64,000 nt of DNA, from positions 1-64,000 of the forward strand of contig NZ_AZDP01000040.1 of the NCBI RefSeq assembly GCF_001435525.1, given 5' to 3'. How positions within the stretch are numbered: position 1 is the first letter of the stretch; each line of letters begins with the position of its first letter. The notes beneath the pieces are model-generated. The model was not told the DNA's origin and did no database searches. It worked only from the letters and a program-made list of their open reading frames with translations. Origin of the DNA: Levilactobacillus koreensis JCM 16448. Lineage in GTDB: Bacteria > Bacillota > Bacilli > Lactobacillales > Lactobacillaceae. A program made the translations under genes and the position numbers. Below, one piece after another: positions 45,791-54,278 of the stretch.

Positions 45791-46978
45791 CTATTTCAAG
45801 TCTGCTAAGAAGCTGTGGCCTTCACCGTTGCCAGCCACGCCAAAGTTATCTAAGACGGTTGCCCCGAAATCAGCAAACGGTGACCGAACACCCAGGCTCC
45901 CACCTTGCTTGAAGCTTGGTGAGTAAACCAGTAATGGTACTTGTTCACGCGTGTGGTCTGAACCCGTAAATGTTGGGTCATTCCCATGGTCGGCGGTGAT
46001 CATCAAAAGGTCATCATCGTTCATGTTATCCAAGACGGTGCCGAGTCGTTTGTCAAAGTCCATCAGCGCATTCCCAAAACCATCTGGGTTCCGCCGGTGA
46101 CCGTACATGGCATCGAAATCAACTAAGTTAATGAAGCAAAAACCAGTGAAGTCTTCCTTCATAACGTGGTCGACGTGGTCCATCCCATCCATGTTGCTTT
46201 CGTTATGGTAGCCTTCGTCGATACCGTGGCCAGAGAAGATATCGTTGATCTTCCCAACGCCAACGACGTGCACGCCAGCTGCTTGTAAACGATCCATGTC
46301 AGTTTCAGCAGTTGGTTCCAACGTGAAGTCACGCCGGTTAGCTGTCCGCGTAAAGTGTTGGCCATCTGGTCCAACGTATGGCCGCGCGATGATCCGACCA
46401 ACTAAGTATTCTGGACCATTAACTAATGAACGCGCGTACTCACAGATCTTGTAAAGTTCGTCGAGCGGGATAATATCTTCATGCGCCGCAATTTGGATAA
46501 CGGAATCACCCGAGGTGTAGACGATCAGGTCGCCCTTTTCCATCTGTTGTTCACCAAGTTCAGCGATGATCTTGGTCCCAGATTCCGGACGGTTACCGAT
46601 AACTTTTCGACCGGAAAACGCTTCCAATTTATCGATAATGTCTTGTGGGAACCCATTAGGGAACGTGCTCAACGCCTTACGAACTGGCAGACCCATCATT
46701 TCCCAGTGACCATCCATTGAATCCTTACCCGCAGAAATCTCACGCATCTTACCATAGTAAGCGTGAGGATTGTCGGCTACGGGAACCCCTTCGATAGGCG
46801 TGTCCCGCAGGTTAGATAACCCAATTTTAGCTAAGTTAGGCAGTGCCAGCTTACCGGCGAAATGGTGACCAACGTGGCCCAAAGTGTCGGAACCTTCATC
46901 GCCATACTTGGCGGCGTCGGGTGCAGCACCTGCACCGACTGAATCCATAACTAAACCAAAAACTCGTTTGAACTTCAT
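45791..46978 (-). CDS. deoB: Phosphopentomutase
   Basis: Mn-dependent enzyme interconverting (deoxy)ribose-1-phosphate and -5-phosphate, 395 residues. The alkaline-phosphatase-like metal sites are [18 protein letters not shown] (residues about 12-29), the nucleophile-type Thr region in GSDTLGH, and the C-terminal [22 protein letters not shown]. The ATG follows GGGGATACAG, with 30 bp to deoC. It converts the products of DeoD and Pdp into the DeoC substrate. Confidence 0.96.
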   Translation of the reverse strand: MKFKRVFGLVMDSVGAGAAPDAAKYGDEGSDTLGHVGHHFAGKLALPNLAKIGLSNLRDTPIEGVPVADNPHAYYGKMREISAGKDSMDGHWEMMGLPVRKALSTFPNGFPQDIIDKLEAFSGRKVIGNRPESGTKIIAELGEQQMEKGDLIVYTSGDSVIQIAAHEDIIPLDELYKICEYARSLVNGPEYLVGRIIARPYVGPDGQHFTRTANRRDFTLEPTAETDMDRLQAAGVHVVGVGKINDIFSGHGIDEGYHNESNMDGMDHVDHVMKEDFTGFCFINLVDFDAMYGHRRNPDGFGNALMDFDKRLGTVLDNMNDDDLLMITADHGNDPTFTGSDHTREQVPLLVYSPSFKQGGSLGVRSPFADFGATVLDNFGVAGNGEGHSFLADLK

Positions 46979-47008
46979 ACCTGTATCCCCGCTTTCACAA
47001 ATTAAATT

Positions 47009-47698
47009 CTAATAGCCAGCTTTAGCACTTGCGGCATCGCCAGTTAAGATAGCCACCGTGGCACTAACACCTAAACGACTTGCACCGGCATCGATCATGG
47101 CCAATGCTTCTTCGCGACTGTGAATACCACCTGAAGCCTTAACACCTAAGCGGTCGCCGACAGTTTCGCGCATCAATTTAACATCTTCTAGTTTGGCACC
47201 AGCCGTGGAGAACCCAGTAGACGTCTTAACGAAGTCGGCACCGGCCTTTTCACTTAATTGGCAACCACGAACGATTTCGTCTTTCGTTAATAAGCAGGTT
47301 TCCAGAATGACTTTGAGCAACTTGCCCTTGGCATGAACGGCGGTTGCTAAAGCTTTGATGTCAGCTTCGACAACATCATTGTTACCAGACTTCAATTCAC
47401 CAACGTTGATTACCATGTCGATTTCTTCGGCGCCATCGTCGATAGCCTTTTCAGCCTCGAAAACTTCACTAGCAGTTGCCATTGCCCCTAGTGGGAAGCC
47501 AACAACGGCGATTGGATTAACAGTTGTGCTCTTTAATTGCTCAGCAACGAACGGAATCCAGTAAGAGTTCACGCAGACTGAAGCTGTGTTAAATTTGGCA
47601 GCTTCGTCACAAGTTTGCTTAATGCTTGCTTCAGTAGCATCCGCCTTTAAATTCGTATGGTCCATGTATTTAGCGAGTTGTTCAGTAGTTAATGTCAT
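47009..47698 (-). CDS. deoC: Deoxyribose-phosphate aldolase
   Basis: Cleaves deoxyribose-5-phosphate to acetaldehyde and glyceraldehyde-3-phosphate; 229 residues. The TIM-barrel features are [10 protein letters not shown] at the start, [11 protein letters not shown] with the conserved Asp-like region, VILETCLL, and the Schiff-base Lys in [13 protein letters not shown]. The ATG follows AAAGGGG. First gene of the deo operon, with a promoter and operator upstream. Confidence 0.96.
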   Translation of the reverse strand: MTLTTEQLAKYMDHTNLKADATEASIKQTCDEAAKFNTASVCVNSYWIPFVAEQLKSTTVNPIAVVGFPLGAMATASEVFEAEKAIDDGAEEIDMVINVGELKSGNNDVVEADIKALATAVHAKGKLLKVILETCLLTKDEIVRGCQLSEKAGADFVKTSTGFSTAGAKLEDVKLMRETVGDRLGVKASGGIHSREEALAMIDAGASRLGVSATVAILTGDAASAKAGY

Positions 47699-47735
47699 TG
47701 TATGAAACCCCTTTCATTTATCATCAATAGCATAC

Positions 47736-47811
47736 CGGATTCGTGCACAATTGTAAAGCCCTTTTATGCACTTCCGTTCAGCAACCCCCTGAATTGTGTG
47801 ATACTACACAA
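47736..47811 (-). promoter_or_regulatory. deoC promoter and operator
   Basis: On the minus strand TTTACA and TATGCT separated by 17 bp lie about 40-65 bp before the deoC start. Upstream of them, TTGTGTGATACTACACAA (47794-47811) is a 6-bp inverted repeat with a 6-base centre. It shares CTACACAA with the region ahead of the SorC regulator gene. Between 47812 and 48043 I see nothing else definite. Confidence 0.5.
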
Positions 47812-48043
47812 ATAGTTTACAGCTTTTTGGGTTTATCGTTTTACTAATAATAATCCTACAACCACAACGTTTCTCCGAGTTTGGGGTTACCAAACTAGTT
47901 CACCTAATTGACCCTAAACCCACTCGATTTGTTTAAGAAAAAATTTTTCAAAAAAATATCGCCTTGGAGCTGCTCCTCGGCGACGGTGATCCTAATTCTG
48001 TTTTTTGTAACCGGATCAGCCCGGTCCCCCCTAGAACGCCTAT

Positions 48044-48289
48044 TTAGTTCCTAGTCGCCCGTTCGCGCAAAGAACGAATAAAATCGTTTTTCTTGCCAAA
48101 AAAAAGGACAGCCTTTGGAATTTGATAGAGTTGAGATAGGCGTTCGATGGTGGCTAAACCTAAGTTGGAGCTATCACGCTCCCAGGATGCCAACGTTTGA
48201 TAGTGAATTCCCAAGCGTGCCGCAGCCTCTTTTTGCGAGTAACCCGCATTGTGGCGAGCGGCGTCAAGTGTAATCTGCACTTTCTCCAT
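48044..48289 (-). CDS. Small XRE-family DNA-binding protein
   Basis: An 81-residue helix-turn-helix protein. The core is ITLDAARHNAGYSQKEAAARLGIHYQ followed by TLASWERDSSNLGLATIERL (both interrupted here), with YQIPKAVLFFGKK after it. The recognition helix is in the second block. ATG at 48289 follows AAGGAGGTG at ideal distance. There is a perfect TTGACA-17-TAATAT promoter. It may be a prophage-like or orphan regulator; the target is unknown. Confidence 0.82.
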   Translation of the reverse strand: MEKVQITLDAARHNAGYSQKEAAARLGIHYQTLASWERDSSNLGLATIERLSQLYQIPKAVLFFGKKNDFIRSLRERATRN

Positions 48290-48318
48290 CACGCACACCT
48301 CCTTACAAACACTTTTGT

Positions 48319-48347
48319 ATATTAAGCGAGTTTATTCGTTTTGTCAA
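48319..48347 (-). promoter_or_regulatory. Promoter of the small XRE gene
   Basis: On the minus strand TTGACA (48347-48342) and TAATAT (48324-48319) are separated by exactly 17 bp. The rest of the gap up to 48824 is A/T-rich and contains no gene that I can support. Confidence 0.75.
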
Positions 48348-48824
48348 TTACTTTCAGCAGTTAATCAACTAAATAAGTTTGCTTGCGCGCAATCTATTCG
48401 TTATAATGACGACAGCGGATTATTTCCTAGTCTGGAAAATGCGGTTTCCGGGTCACATAAATGACAAATCATCGTTCACGACCAGTCTTGCTATCAGCTT
48501 CACAGTGACGCTTTATCCAAGGTCTTTTTCTCAAGAACTAGCCGTAAGCAATTTGCTGTCATGTTACCCATTTATATGTTTTACTTGACCAAACTAAAGG
48601 TTTACTCACTAATTGCTTTTTGTTGATTATAAAGTCAGTCAGCCACTTGTTGACGGCCAAAATTGATAAAAACTGCTGCAAAGCCCGTGCTGTTTGTTAG
48701 CCAACTATCCGAACTGAAGTTAGTCTTTGATTCTATCCAAACAGTCGGTTTTGCGCAAACCTATTCCTCAAAAAATTAGCGAGCAGCCTTTAGAACCATA
48801 CTTATACGTAAAGGAGTGAGTGCG

Positions 48825-49178
48825 GTGCCCCGCCATGAATTATCTTCATTCGAAAAAAATATTCGACGACTTATTGCTCAGAATCTAAAAATAGCCTCAC
48901 GGGGCATGACCCAAGGCGACCTTGCCGCCAAAACCGGCATTCCCTCCTCGACACTCTCGGGATATTTCGCAGAACGGTCAACTCCCAACCCGGAGAACGT
49001 GCAACGACTGGCCGACGTCCTCGGTGTACATAAATCGGCAATCGACCCGCGCTTCAGTGACACCTTGTTCACACAGGATACGGCGTTCGATGTCGCTTAT
49101 CTACAACTGACCCCCAGTCGACAGTTAGCCGTTCGACTCTTCGCTCAGGAGCAACTTAAGCAACAGAATCAGGAGTAA
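48825..49178 (+). CDS. XRE-family DNA-binding protein
   Basis: A 117-residue protein with a lambda-repressor-like helix-turn-helix at about 8-70 (FEKNIRRLIAQNLKIASRG, MTQGDLAAKTGIPSSTLSG, then NPENVQRLADVLGV) and a 45-residue C-terminal tail. GTG at 48825 follows AAAGGAGTG. Monocistronic with a clean terminator. It faces the small XRE gene divergently, and both border the microcompartment region. No target is evident. Confidence 0.8.
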   Translation: MPRHELSSFEKNIRRLIAQNLKIASRGMTQGDLAAKTGIPSSTLSGYFAERSTPNPENVQRLADVLGVHKSAIDPRFSDTLFTQDTAFDVAYLQLTPSRQLAVRLFAQEQLKQQNQE

Positions 49179-49180
49179 CC

Positions 49181-49233
49181 AAAAAAGTAGTAACGCTGTG
49201 ATCCGAATTGGGTCATGGCGTTACTACTTTTTA
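49181..49233 (+). terminator. Terminator after the XRE gene
   Basis: AAAAAGTAGTAACGC pairs with GCGTTACTACTTTTT, followed by A/T-rich sequence. Confidence 0.9.
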
Positions 49234-49353
49234 TTCAATCTATGACAGCTTTTACTACCCATAAATTCAACTCTAAGGGCAAACTAATCCCATTTGCGTA
49301 TAAAGCCCTACACTGTCCTCGTTGGCCCTTTAAATGGGGCTTGTCTCAGACAG

Positions 49354-50205
49354 CTATGCCTCATGATCATACATTGCAATTCCAATTGGCGTGACAAATT
49401 GGGGGAAATCTGGCTTATATGCTGGTGTGCCCAATGCTTTACTAAACGTATCAATAAAGTCTTTAAAATTAATGGCCCCACCAACAACGATTACCGGTTC
49501 TTGCGGGGAACCTTTGGTAACATCACTGGTAATTGCCGCCATCTTCTCAACTACTGGTCGAATTAATGCAAACACATCTTGTTCCTGAGTTGGATCACGT
49601 TTTGCTTGTTCAGCCGTCTTCATGTCCCAACCATTATGTCCAGCCACGACGAGCGACATATGAAATCCTCCAGTAGCTTCATCACTCACTTGGATCAACT
49701 TTTTATTCTTAAAAACACTAACTCCAGTGGTTCCCCCACCAATATCTACCACTGTTCCATTCTTCACTCGTAAAAATTGCGCTGCAGCAGTTGGCTCATC
49801 AACCACTTTTCGACAGACGAATCCAGCCGACTCAATCACGTTTGCCACAATTTTAGCACTGCCAGCCCCTGTTCCAGGTGGAATCGCACCACAGGCAGTG
49901 GTCAAAGTCACGCCTAAGATAGTTTCCGTCTGTTCCTTCAATCGGCTTAGGATCCGGACGGAATCCATAAAGTTTACAACTAAGCCATCTCGGACAGCGT
50001 GATCGTACTCAAAATTACCGTAAACGACTTGGTCATCTTGATCCAAGACCACCATTACGATACTTGAAGTTCCTAAATCAACCCCAACACGTAAGGGCTC
50101 GTCCTTGCTAACTGGGCGAACTGCTTTATCACCATTCACCACCTGAGCGAACTGCTGAAGCTGTTGATTCGCCTGCGTCAATAAATTACGATTACGCTGA
50201 GCCAT
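49354..50205 (-). CDS. eutJ: EutJ-like Hsp70-fold protein
   Basis: A 283-residue ASKHA-fold protein of the EutJ family, found in ethanolamine and propanediol microcompartment loci, where a chaperone role is assumed. The ATPase elements are VGVDLGTSSIVMVVLDQD (phosphate 1), DGLVVNFMD, VVDEPTAAAQF, VVDIGGGTTGVSVF (phosphate 2) and VVGGAINFKDFID (adenosine). No substrate-binding domain follows, as is usual for EutJ. The ATG follows ATGAGGTGG. It is the last gene of the leftward group, 36 bp after the FMN reductase gene. Confidence 0.85.
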   Translation of the reverse strand: MAQRNRNLLTQANQQLQQFAQVVNGDKAVRPVSKDEPLRVGVDLGTSSIVMVVLDQDDQVVYGNFEYDHAVRDGLVVNFMDSVRILSRLKEQTETILGVTLTTACGAIPPGTGAGSAKIVANVIESAGFVCRKVVDEPTAAAQFLRVKNGTVVDIGGGTTGVSVFKNKKLIQVSDEATGGFHMSLVVAGHNGWDMKTAEQAKRDPTQEQDVFALIRPVVEKMAAITSDVTKGSPQEPVIVVGGAINFKDFIDTFSKALGTPAYKPDFPQFVTPIGIAMYDHEA

Positions 50206-50241
50206 TCATGCCACCTCATCTTTATTTGTCGAATTATTTTG

Positions 50242-50772
50242 CTATTCTATGGTATCAATAAAGCTTTTTATTGCCCCATCTAATTCCTTTGCCACCTGTT
50301 GATCAACTAGTCTGTCTTGATTATCAAATACCTCTTGAACTTTACCAATGGTGATAAAATCATTCTTAACATTCATCCCCATATAACGTAATAATTGCTG
50401 AATATGGGCATTAGCATTGGCTCCACCACGTTCACCTGAAGAATCGGTAATGACTAAGGCTGGTTTATGAACAATATGAGCCGGTGGTAATGGTACCGAT
50501 AACACGTCAAGTGCATTTTTCAATCCACCAGGGATTGAAAAATTATATTCTGGTGTAACTAAAACTAGGGCATCCATCTGATCAATCACGCTACGAAAAA
50601 TTTGCCATTCCAGTATTGGAGAGTGCTCTAAATCTGGATTATACAGCGGTAAAATTTCATAATTCACCTGAACAAATTTGACCGGTAACTGTTCCTTCAT
50701 CAGATAATTAGCAATCTTTTGACTATAAGATTTTTCACTAAGACTCCCAACCAAAATACCAATATTAGTCAT
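50242..50772 (-). CDS. NADPH-dependent FMN reductase family protein
   Basis: Flavodoxin-fold oxidoreductase of 176 residues. The FMN phosphate loop is GSLSEKSYSQKIA near the N-terminus, and the second loop is VTPEYNFSIPGGLKNALDVLS. ATG at 50772 follows AAGGAAGTG; the in-frame GTG at 50781 lies in that ribosome site. In this context it may supply reduced flavin for cobalamin reduction before adenosylation by PduO, a role otherwise taken by PduS, which is absent. That role is inferred. Separated from the pdu block by a phosphatase gene and a terminator. Confidence 0.82.
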   Translation of the reverse strand: MTNIGILVGSLSEKSYSQKIANYLMKEQLPVKFVQVNYEILPLYNPDLEHSPILEWQIFRSVIDQMDALVLVTPEYNFSIPGGLKNALDVLSVPLPPAHIVHKPALVITDSSGERGGANANAHIQQLLRYMGMNVKNDFITIGKVQEVFDNQDRLVDQQVAKELDGAIKSFIDTIE

Positions 50773-50917
50773 CAGTGCCACTTCCTTAGTAGTTGTCTAG
50801 CAGATTCTTATACTTCTTCTATGTATGTAGTTTTACTACTGCACTTTAGCTATTCAGCTTGGCATAAATACCATAGCAAAACCACGCTTAAACCAGATGC
50901 TCTTACTAACCAAGATA

Positions 50918-51700
50918 CTATTCTAGAAAAAGTTTCCTTAGCTTAATCAGATCATCTTCGCTGAGTCCAAGCTGTTCATGCCAATATGACTTGACCCCAC
51001 CGAAGTGATCATCGATAATTGACATCACCTGTTCAAAATACTCTTCTCGAACAATAGACAGGTCAAAAATCGACTGCAGATAAGCTAAATTACCGCTCAC
51101 CAGCTTGGCCCCATTGAGACGGTCATTAATTCTCAACGCGGAAACCCAATTACTATTTAGGTAGTCTGCCTTAACTGTCTCTTCTGGAATATCTAACATC
51201 ATCAAAATTAGACTTGCTAGCAGGCCCGTTCGATCCTTGCCAGAAGAACAATGAAAGAGAATCCCTCCAGGAGTGGCATTGAGCACTGATCTGAAAAAAC
51301 GATGATAGGCTTGTTGGGCCTCGGTACTGACGACTAATTGCCGATAGCTACGCAGCATCAACTGAAACCCAGCTTTTTTGTCTGTCAACTGACTAGCCAA
51401 ACTTCTCAGATTCTCCGTACTCTCTGTTAAATCCCGCCTAGAAACTGAAATTCGTAAGTAACGCGCAATTCCACCTAAATGATCCGGATATTTCACTACT
51501 TCCATCGGTGATCTCAAATCAATAACGGTTCGCACGCCATAATCATACAGTATCTTTTGGTCCACACTATCTAAATCGGACAAATAGCCCGCACGAATTA
51601 ATTGATGTTGCTTAATCGTCAATCCATCTGAGGTTTGATATCCACCTAAATCACGGCAATTGAAGGCATTATTCAACTTAATTTCTCGCGCAATTTGCAT
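50918..51700 (-). CDS. Tyrosine/dual-specificity protein phosphatase
   Basis: A 260-residue phosphatase of the Y_phosphatase3 type. N-terminal LNNAFNCRDLGGYQTSDG is the family start block, DLRSPMEVVKYPD the second, and the P-loop is HC151SSGKDR157TG, with nucleophile Cys and Arg as expected. The ATG follows TAAGGGGGAA. Such proteins may act on protein phosphotyrosine, phosphoinositides or sugar phosphates. Located just beyond the pduU terminator; a link with the compartment is only positional. Confidence 0.82.
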   Translation of the reverse strand: MQIAREIKLNNAFNCRDLGGYQTSDGLTIKQHQLIRAGYLSDLDSVDQKILYDYGVRTVIDLRSPMEVVKYPDHLGGIARYLRISVSRRDLTESTENLRSLASQLTDKKAGFQLMLRSYRQLVVSTEAQQAYHRFFRSVLNATPGGILFHCSSGKDRTGLLASLILMMLDIPEETVKADYLNSNWVSALRINDRLNGAKLVSGNLAYLQSIFDLSIVREEYFEQVMSIIDDHFGGVKSYWHEQLGLSEDDLIKLRKLFLE

Positions 51701-51758
51701 GAATATTCCCCCTTAGACACCATTCAGCGCACACTTTCATCCATCATTAGCTTCACTC

Positions 51759-51803
51759 AATAAGAAAAGAGCCGCGGCCTAACGCTGTGGCCCTTTTCTC
51801 TTA
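51759..51803 (-). terminator. Terminator after pduU
   Basis: AATAAGAAAAG...GCCGCGGC and GCTGTGGC...CTTTTCTCTTATT form a long stem with A/T flanks, marking the likely end of the main pdu operon. Confidence 0.75.
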
Positions 51804-51804
51804 T

Positions 51805-52149
51805 TTAAGTTCTCGTAATTTTGGGAATGTCGAAGCCGAGAAGCTCATGTAGCTTGGTAATGACCTCTTTCAAGGCAGACTCAACCTCTGAGACCTCACC
51901 AACAATAACTACCGAGCCGCTGAATCGATCGATAAATCCAAGCGTCACATTACTCGATTTAGTGGCAATATCTCCAGCAATGATTGCCGCCTCACTAGGT
52001 GTAATCGTTAAAATTCCCAGTGCATTTTTCGGTGTCTGGATACCCAATTTTTCATAAATATCAGGAGTGGGGTTAGCAACAATGTGTGCTAACGTCACCT
52101 GCTTACCGGGCACGTACTCCTGGATTGTTCGTTCAATATCACGACCCAT
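51805..52149 (-). CDS. pduU: Microcompartment shell protein PduU
   Basis: Circularly permuted single-BMC-domain hexamer subunit of 114 residues. The N-terminal [19 protein letters not shown] is characteristic of PduU/EutS and forms the small beta-barrel over the pore, followed by [20 protein letters not shown] and [22 protein letters not shown]. The ATG follows GAGGGATGG. It is the last gene before the terminator, 14 bp after the small protein gene. Pore function is unknown in the family. Confidence 0.95.
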   Translation of the reverse strand: MGRDIERTIQEYVPGKQVTLAHIVANPTPDIYEKLGIQTPKNALGILTITPSEAAIIAGDIATKSSNVTLGFIDRFSGSVVIVGEVSEVESALKEVITKLHELLGFDIPKITRT

Positions 52150-52163
52150 AGAACCATCCCTCG

Positions 52164-52400
52164 CTAACCGATACTATTCTCTACATCCTGCTTAATGCCT
52201 TCTAGTAAAGGAGAGTTATCTACATCGGAAGACTCACCCTTAATCTTCTCCAGCACTGAATCACGCAAATCTCTTAGTAGTGGCGATGTATTACTATCAT
52301 CTAGATTGGCCCTAGGCCCACCAGATTGCTGGTTCGTGCTACGACCAGCTTCCTGAGCAATAATGTCACGAATAAGCGCTTCCATTTTTCCTTGATCCAT
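52164..52400 (-). CDS. Small protein with encapsulation-peptide-like N-terminus
   Basis: A 78-residue protein that I do not recognise. Residues 1-19 ([19 protein letters not shown]) form an amphipathic helix of the kind that targets cargo to Pdu shells. A Gln/Ser/Gly-rich linker (20-36) follows. The remainder contains two similar helical units: [15 protein letters not shown] and [15 protein letters not shown]. No catalytic domain is present. The ATG lies four bases after the stop codon of the GlcG-like gene, with AAGGAG further upstream. An internal scaffold or cargo adaptor is a guess. Conserved position inside an operon argues that it is real. Confidence 0.65.
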   Translation of the reverse strand: MDQGKMEALIRDIIAQEAGRSTNQQSGGPRANLDDSNTSPLLRDLRDSVLEKIKGESSDVDNSPLLEGIKQDVENSIG

Positions 52401-52404
52401 AATC

Positions 52405-52875
52405 CTAATCACTCTCCTTCTTAAAAGTATCAACAGCCACTTCACAAATAGCCTGATCTTGCTTAACAGCGCCGCCACTAACACCAATGGCACCAATAAT
52501 TTTGCCATCAATCTCTAGAGGAATTCCACCCCCAAAGGAAGTCAGCCGTCCACCCATCATGGTTTCAATCTGATATAGCTCAGCTCCCGGTTGAACTTGT
52601 TCGGATATCTCAATCGTTGGCTGTTTCATTGCTAGCGCAGACCAAGCCTTCTTAGGGGCCAGCGTACTACTTACTAAGTTCGCGTTTGGCATATGATAAC
52701 TCATCTGAAGAACTTGATCATTACGCATAATGGCGATAGTGACACCAATATTGAATTCATCCGCACGTTTCACAGCGGCTTCGATGACTTTCTCCATTTT
52801 ATTCAAAGAGAACTGATTCACCTGTTGCTTTGCAATTACTCGTTTAATCACACTGTTTAATTGATCTTCATTCAT
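52405..52875 (-). CDS. GlcG/PduO C-terminal domain protein (DUF336)
   Basis: A 156-residue heme/corrinoid-binding-like GlcG domain, corresponding to the C-terminal half of PduO in enterobacteria. The core is ITIAIMRNDQVLQMSYHMPNANLVSST (broken here), FGGGIPLEIDGKIIGAIGVSGGAVKQD. The first 20 residues (MNEDQLNSVIKRVIAKQQV) resemble an encapsulation peptide, so it may be compartment cargo. ATG at 52875 overlaps the pduO stop codon by eight bases (ATGAATGA), so this is a split of the usual fusion, not a frameshift. Function in cobalamin handling is inferred. Confidence 0.8.
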   Translation of the reverse strand: MNEDQLNSVIKRVIAKQQVNQFSLNKMEKVIEAAVKRADEFNIGVTIAIMRNDQVLQMSYHMPNANLVSSTLAPKKAWSALAMKQPTIEISEQVQPGAELYQIETMMGGRLTSFGGGIPLEIDGKIIGAIGVSGGAVKQDQAICEVAVDTFKKESD

Positions 52876-53455
52876 CTTTACGACCGTCCTCAATTTTTGA
52901 ATAGACTTTAATGACCTTCTCAGTAACATCGTCAATCAAATCTTCATAGTCTTCAGACCGAGCCATGATATAAAGAAAATCAGAAAGCCGGTTGACGTAT
53001 CTTTCCAACTCCGGACGAAATTCAATACTTTTAGACAGCTTGACAAATGATCTTTCAGCTCGCCGACAAATGGTTCGACAAACATGGAGTTGGGCACCGG
53101 CCGTGCTCGACCCAGGCAAAATAAAACTATGGATGGGTGGTAGCGCTTGGGTATAGTCATCAATAATCTTTTCCAATGAACGCGTATCGTCATCGGTGAT
53201 GAATTGGCTCTGTTTTAAGAACTTCTCCGTGTCTTTGGTGGCAATTTCACCTTGAAGATAAAACATACGGTATTCAACGGTCTGTAAAATTTTTTTATTC
53301 TTTTCGCTCTTACAGAACTTATCTGCCAGACTGATATTTGCATTCAGTTCGTCAAACGTTCCATATGTTTCTACACGAATTGAATCTTTTTCAACTCGTA
53401 AGCCGTCAAATAGACTTGTCTTACCTTTGTCGCCGCCTTTAGTATAAATAGCCAC
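52868..53455 (-). CDS. pduO: Cob(I)alamin adenosyltransferase (PduO N-terminal type)
   Basis: Converts reduced cobalamin and ATP to adenosylcobalamin, the cofactor of the diol dehydratase; 195 residues. The ATP-binding N-terminus is IYTKGGDKGKTSLFDG. YGTFDELNANI (Asp near residue 35) and RTICRRAER near residue 130 contain the paired salt-bridge residues known in Lactobacillus PduO, and FILPGSSTAGAQLH and YVNRLSDFLYIMAR follow. Start is GTG at 53455 after AAGGGGTG. Only the adenosyltransferase domain is present; the GlcG-like half is the next gene. Confidence 0.95.
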   Translation of the reverse strand: MAIYTKGGDKGKTSLFDGLRVEKDSIRVETYGTFDELNANISLADKFCKSEKNKKILQTVEYRMFYLQGEIATKDTEKFLKQSQFITDDDTRSLEKIIDDYTQALPPIHSFILPGSSTAGAQLHVCRTICRRAERSFVKLSKSIEFRPELERYVNRLSDFLYIMARSEDYEDLIDDVTEKVIKVYSKIEDGRKDE

Positions 53456-53481
53456 TAAGACTCACCCCTTAACATCAAATT

Positions 53482-53751
53482 CTACTTGTCAAAGCGATCG
53501 ATGATGCCAACGATCGTACAGTCATTAACATCCGCCGCATCTCGTTGAGAATCACCATCCGCTCTACGGGCTCCTGCACCTCTAGTGACCAATACGTTGT
53601 CACCAATACCAGCATTAACTGTATCAGATGCAACTTGCTCAAACCGAATTGCTTTTTGGTCCGAATCGATTGGACGAACAATCATCAACTTTTTTCCAAC
53701 TAAAGATGGATCTTTTTGGGTAGATACAACACTACCAATTACTCTAGCCAT
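53482..53751 (-). CDS. pduN: Microcompartment vertex protein PduN (EutN/CcmL)
   Basis: Pentameric shell protein of 89 residues that caps the vertices. RVIGSVVSTQKDPSLVGKKL at the start, the central QVASDTVNAGIGDNVLVTRGAGARRAD and the C-terminal DCTIVGIIDR are the family pattern. ATG at 53751 overlaps the end of pduM by 13 bases; an upstream in-frame TTG is also possible. It is essential for shell closure in characterised systems. Confidence 0.95.
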   Translation of the reverse strand: MARVIGSVVSTQKDPSLVGKKLMIVRPIDSDQKAIRFEQVASDTVNAGIGDNVLVTRGAGARRADGDSQRDAADVNDCTIVGIIDRFDK

Positions 53752-54242
53752 ATACAATTTTCTTCAGTCCTAATCTTTATTTTAATATTCTTCTTATCAC
53801 AGATTTCTAACCCCTCATCGGTCAACGTCTGTCTTACCGTTTTGATTAAGACGGCGCTATCCGGCAAAGTAGCAATCTCTCTTCTAGAAATAATCTTGTG
53901 ATAACTTCCTACAATAAGCGAATTACGACCAATGATAAATTTGATCGGCCAGTCTAAGACCATTGCTCGAGGAATAAAATTAATGATGTGTGCATTGACT
54001 TTTAAGTAAAAACAAACACCGTAATTGATACCGTTTAATACCCACAATACCGAGGCATTATCCGTCTTTAACGAATAGAGATCCTTGATAAACTGAATAG
54101 AAACGTCATCCAATATGACGCTGCCATAGTCAATAAACACCTGCTTATCCTGTGGAGATGGCAACTCATTAAGGGAAAGAATTGTGTTCGCAGTTTGTCT
54201 TTCCTTTAATTTCGCAATAACTTTTTGAACTAAGTCATCCAT
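53739..54242 (-). CDS. pduM: PduM-like microcompartment assembly protein
   Basis: A 167-residue protein assigned to PduM by its position between pduJ and pduN and by general pattern (DDLVQKVIAKLKERQT at the start, HIINFIPRAMVLDWPIKFIIG near the middle, a Lys/Ile-rich end). In Salmonella PduM is needed for proper shell assembly. The N-terminal helix may itself be a targeting peptide. ATG at 54242 follows GGAGGTG. PduL was considered and rejected since no zinc-binding phosphotransacylase motifs are seen. Sequence divergence is high, so the assignment is less certain than its neighbours. Confidence 0.7.
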   Translation of the reverse strand: MDDLVQKVIAKLKERQTANTILSLNELPSPQDKQVFIDYGSVILDDVSIQFIKDLYSLKTDNASVLWVLNGINYGVCFYLKVNAHIINFIPRAMVLDWPIKFIIGRNSLIVGSYHKIISRREIATLPDSAVLIKTVRQTLTDEGLEICDKKNIKIKIRTEENCIWLE

Positions 54243-54278
54243 CAGCACACCTCCAGCCCATTAAATATAATTAGATTG

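Noticed and set aside
47702-47715. TGAAACCCCTTTCA before deoC as a cre site
   Set aside because: The central CG is missing and the palindrome coincides with the AAAGGGG ribosome site of deoC.
52164-52400. Remnant of a deleted pduP
   Set aside because: Only the targeting-type helix resembles PduP; the rest has no dehydrogenase similarity, and its duplicated helices and good operon spacing suggest an intact small gene.
52405-53455. Frameshifted PduO fusion
   Set aside because: Both halves have complete domains, a stop and start overlap as ATGAATGA, and the second half has its own targeting-like N-terminus.
53739-54242. PduL phosphotransacylase
   Set aside because: Length is short and the His-rich zinc motifs of PduL are missing; position between pduJ and pduN and general pattern fit PduM.
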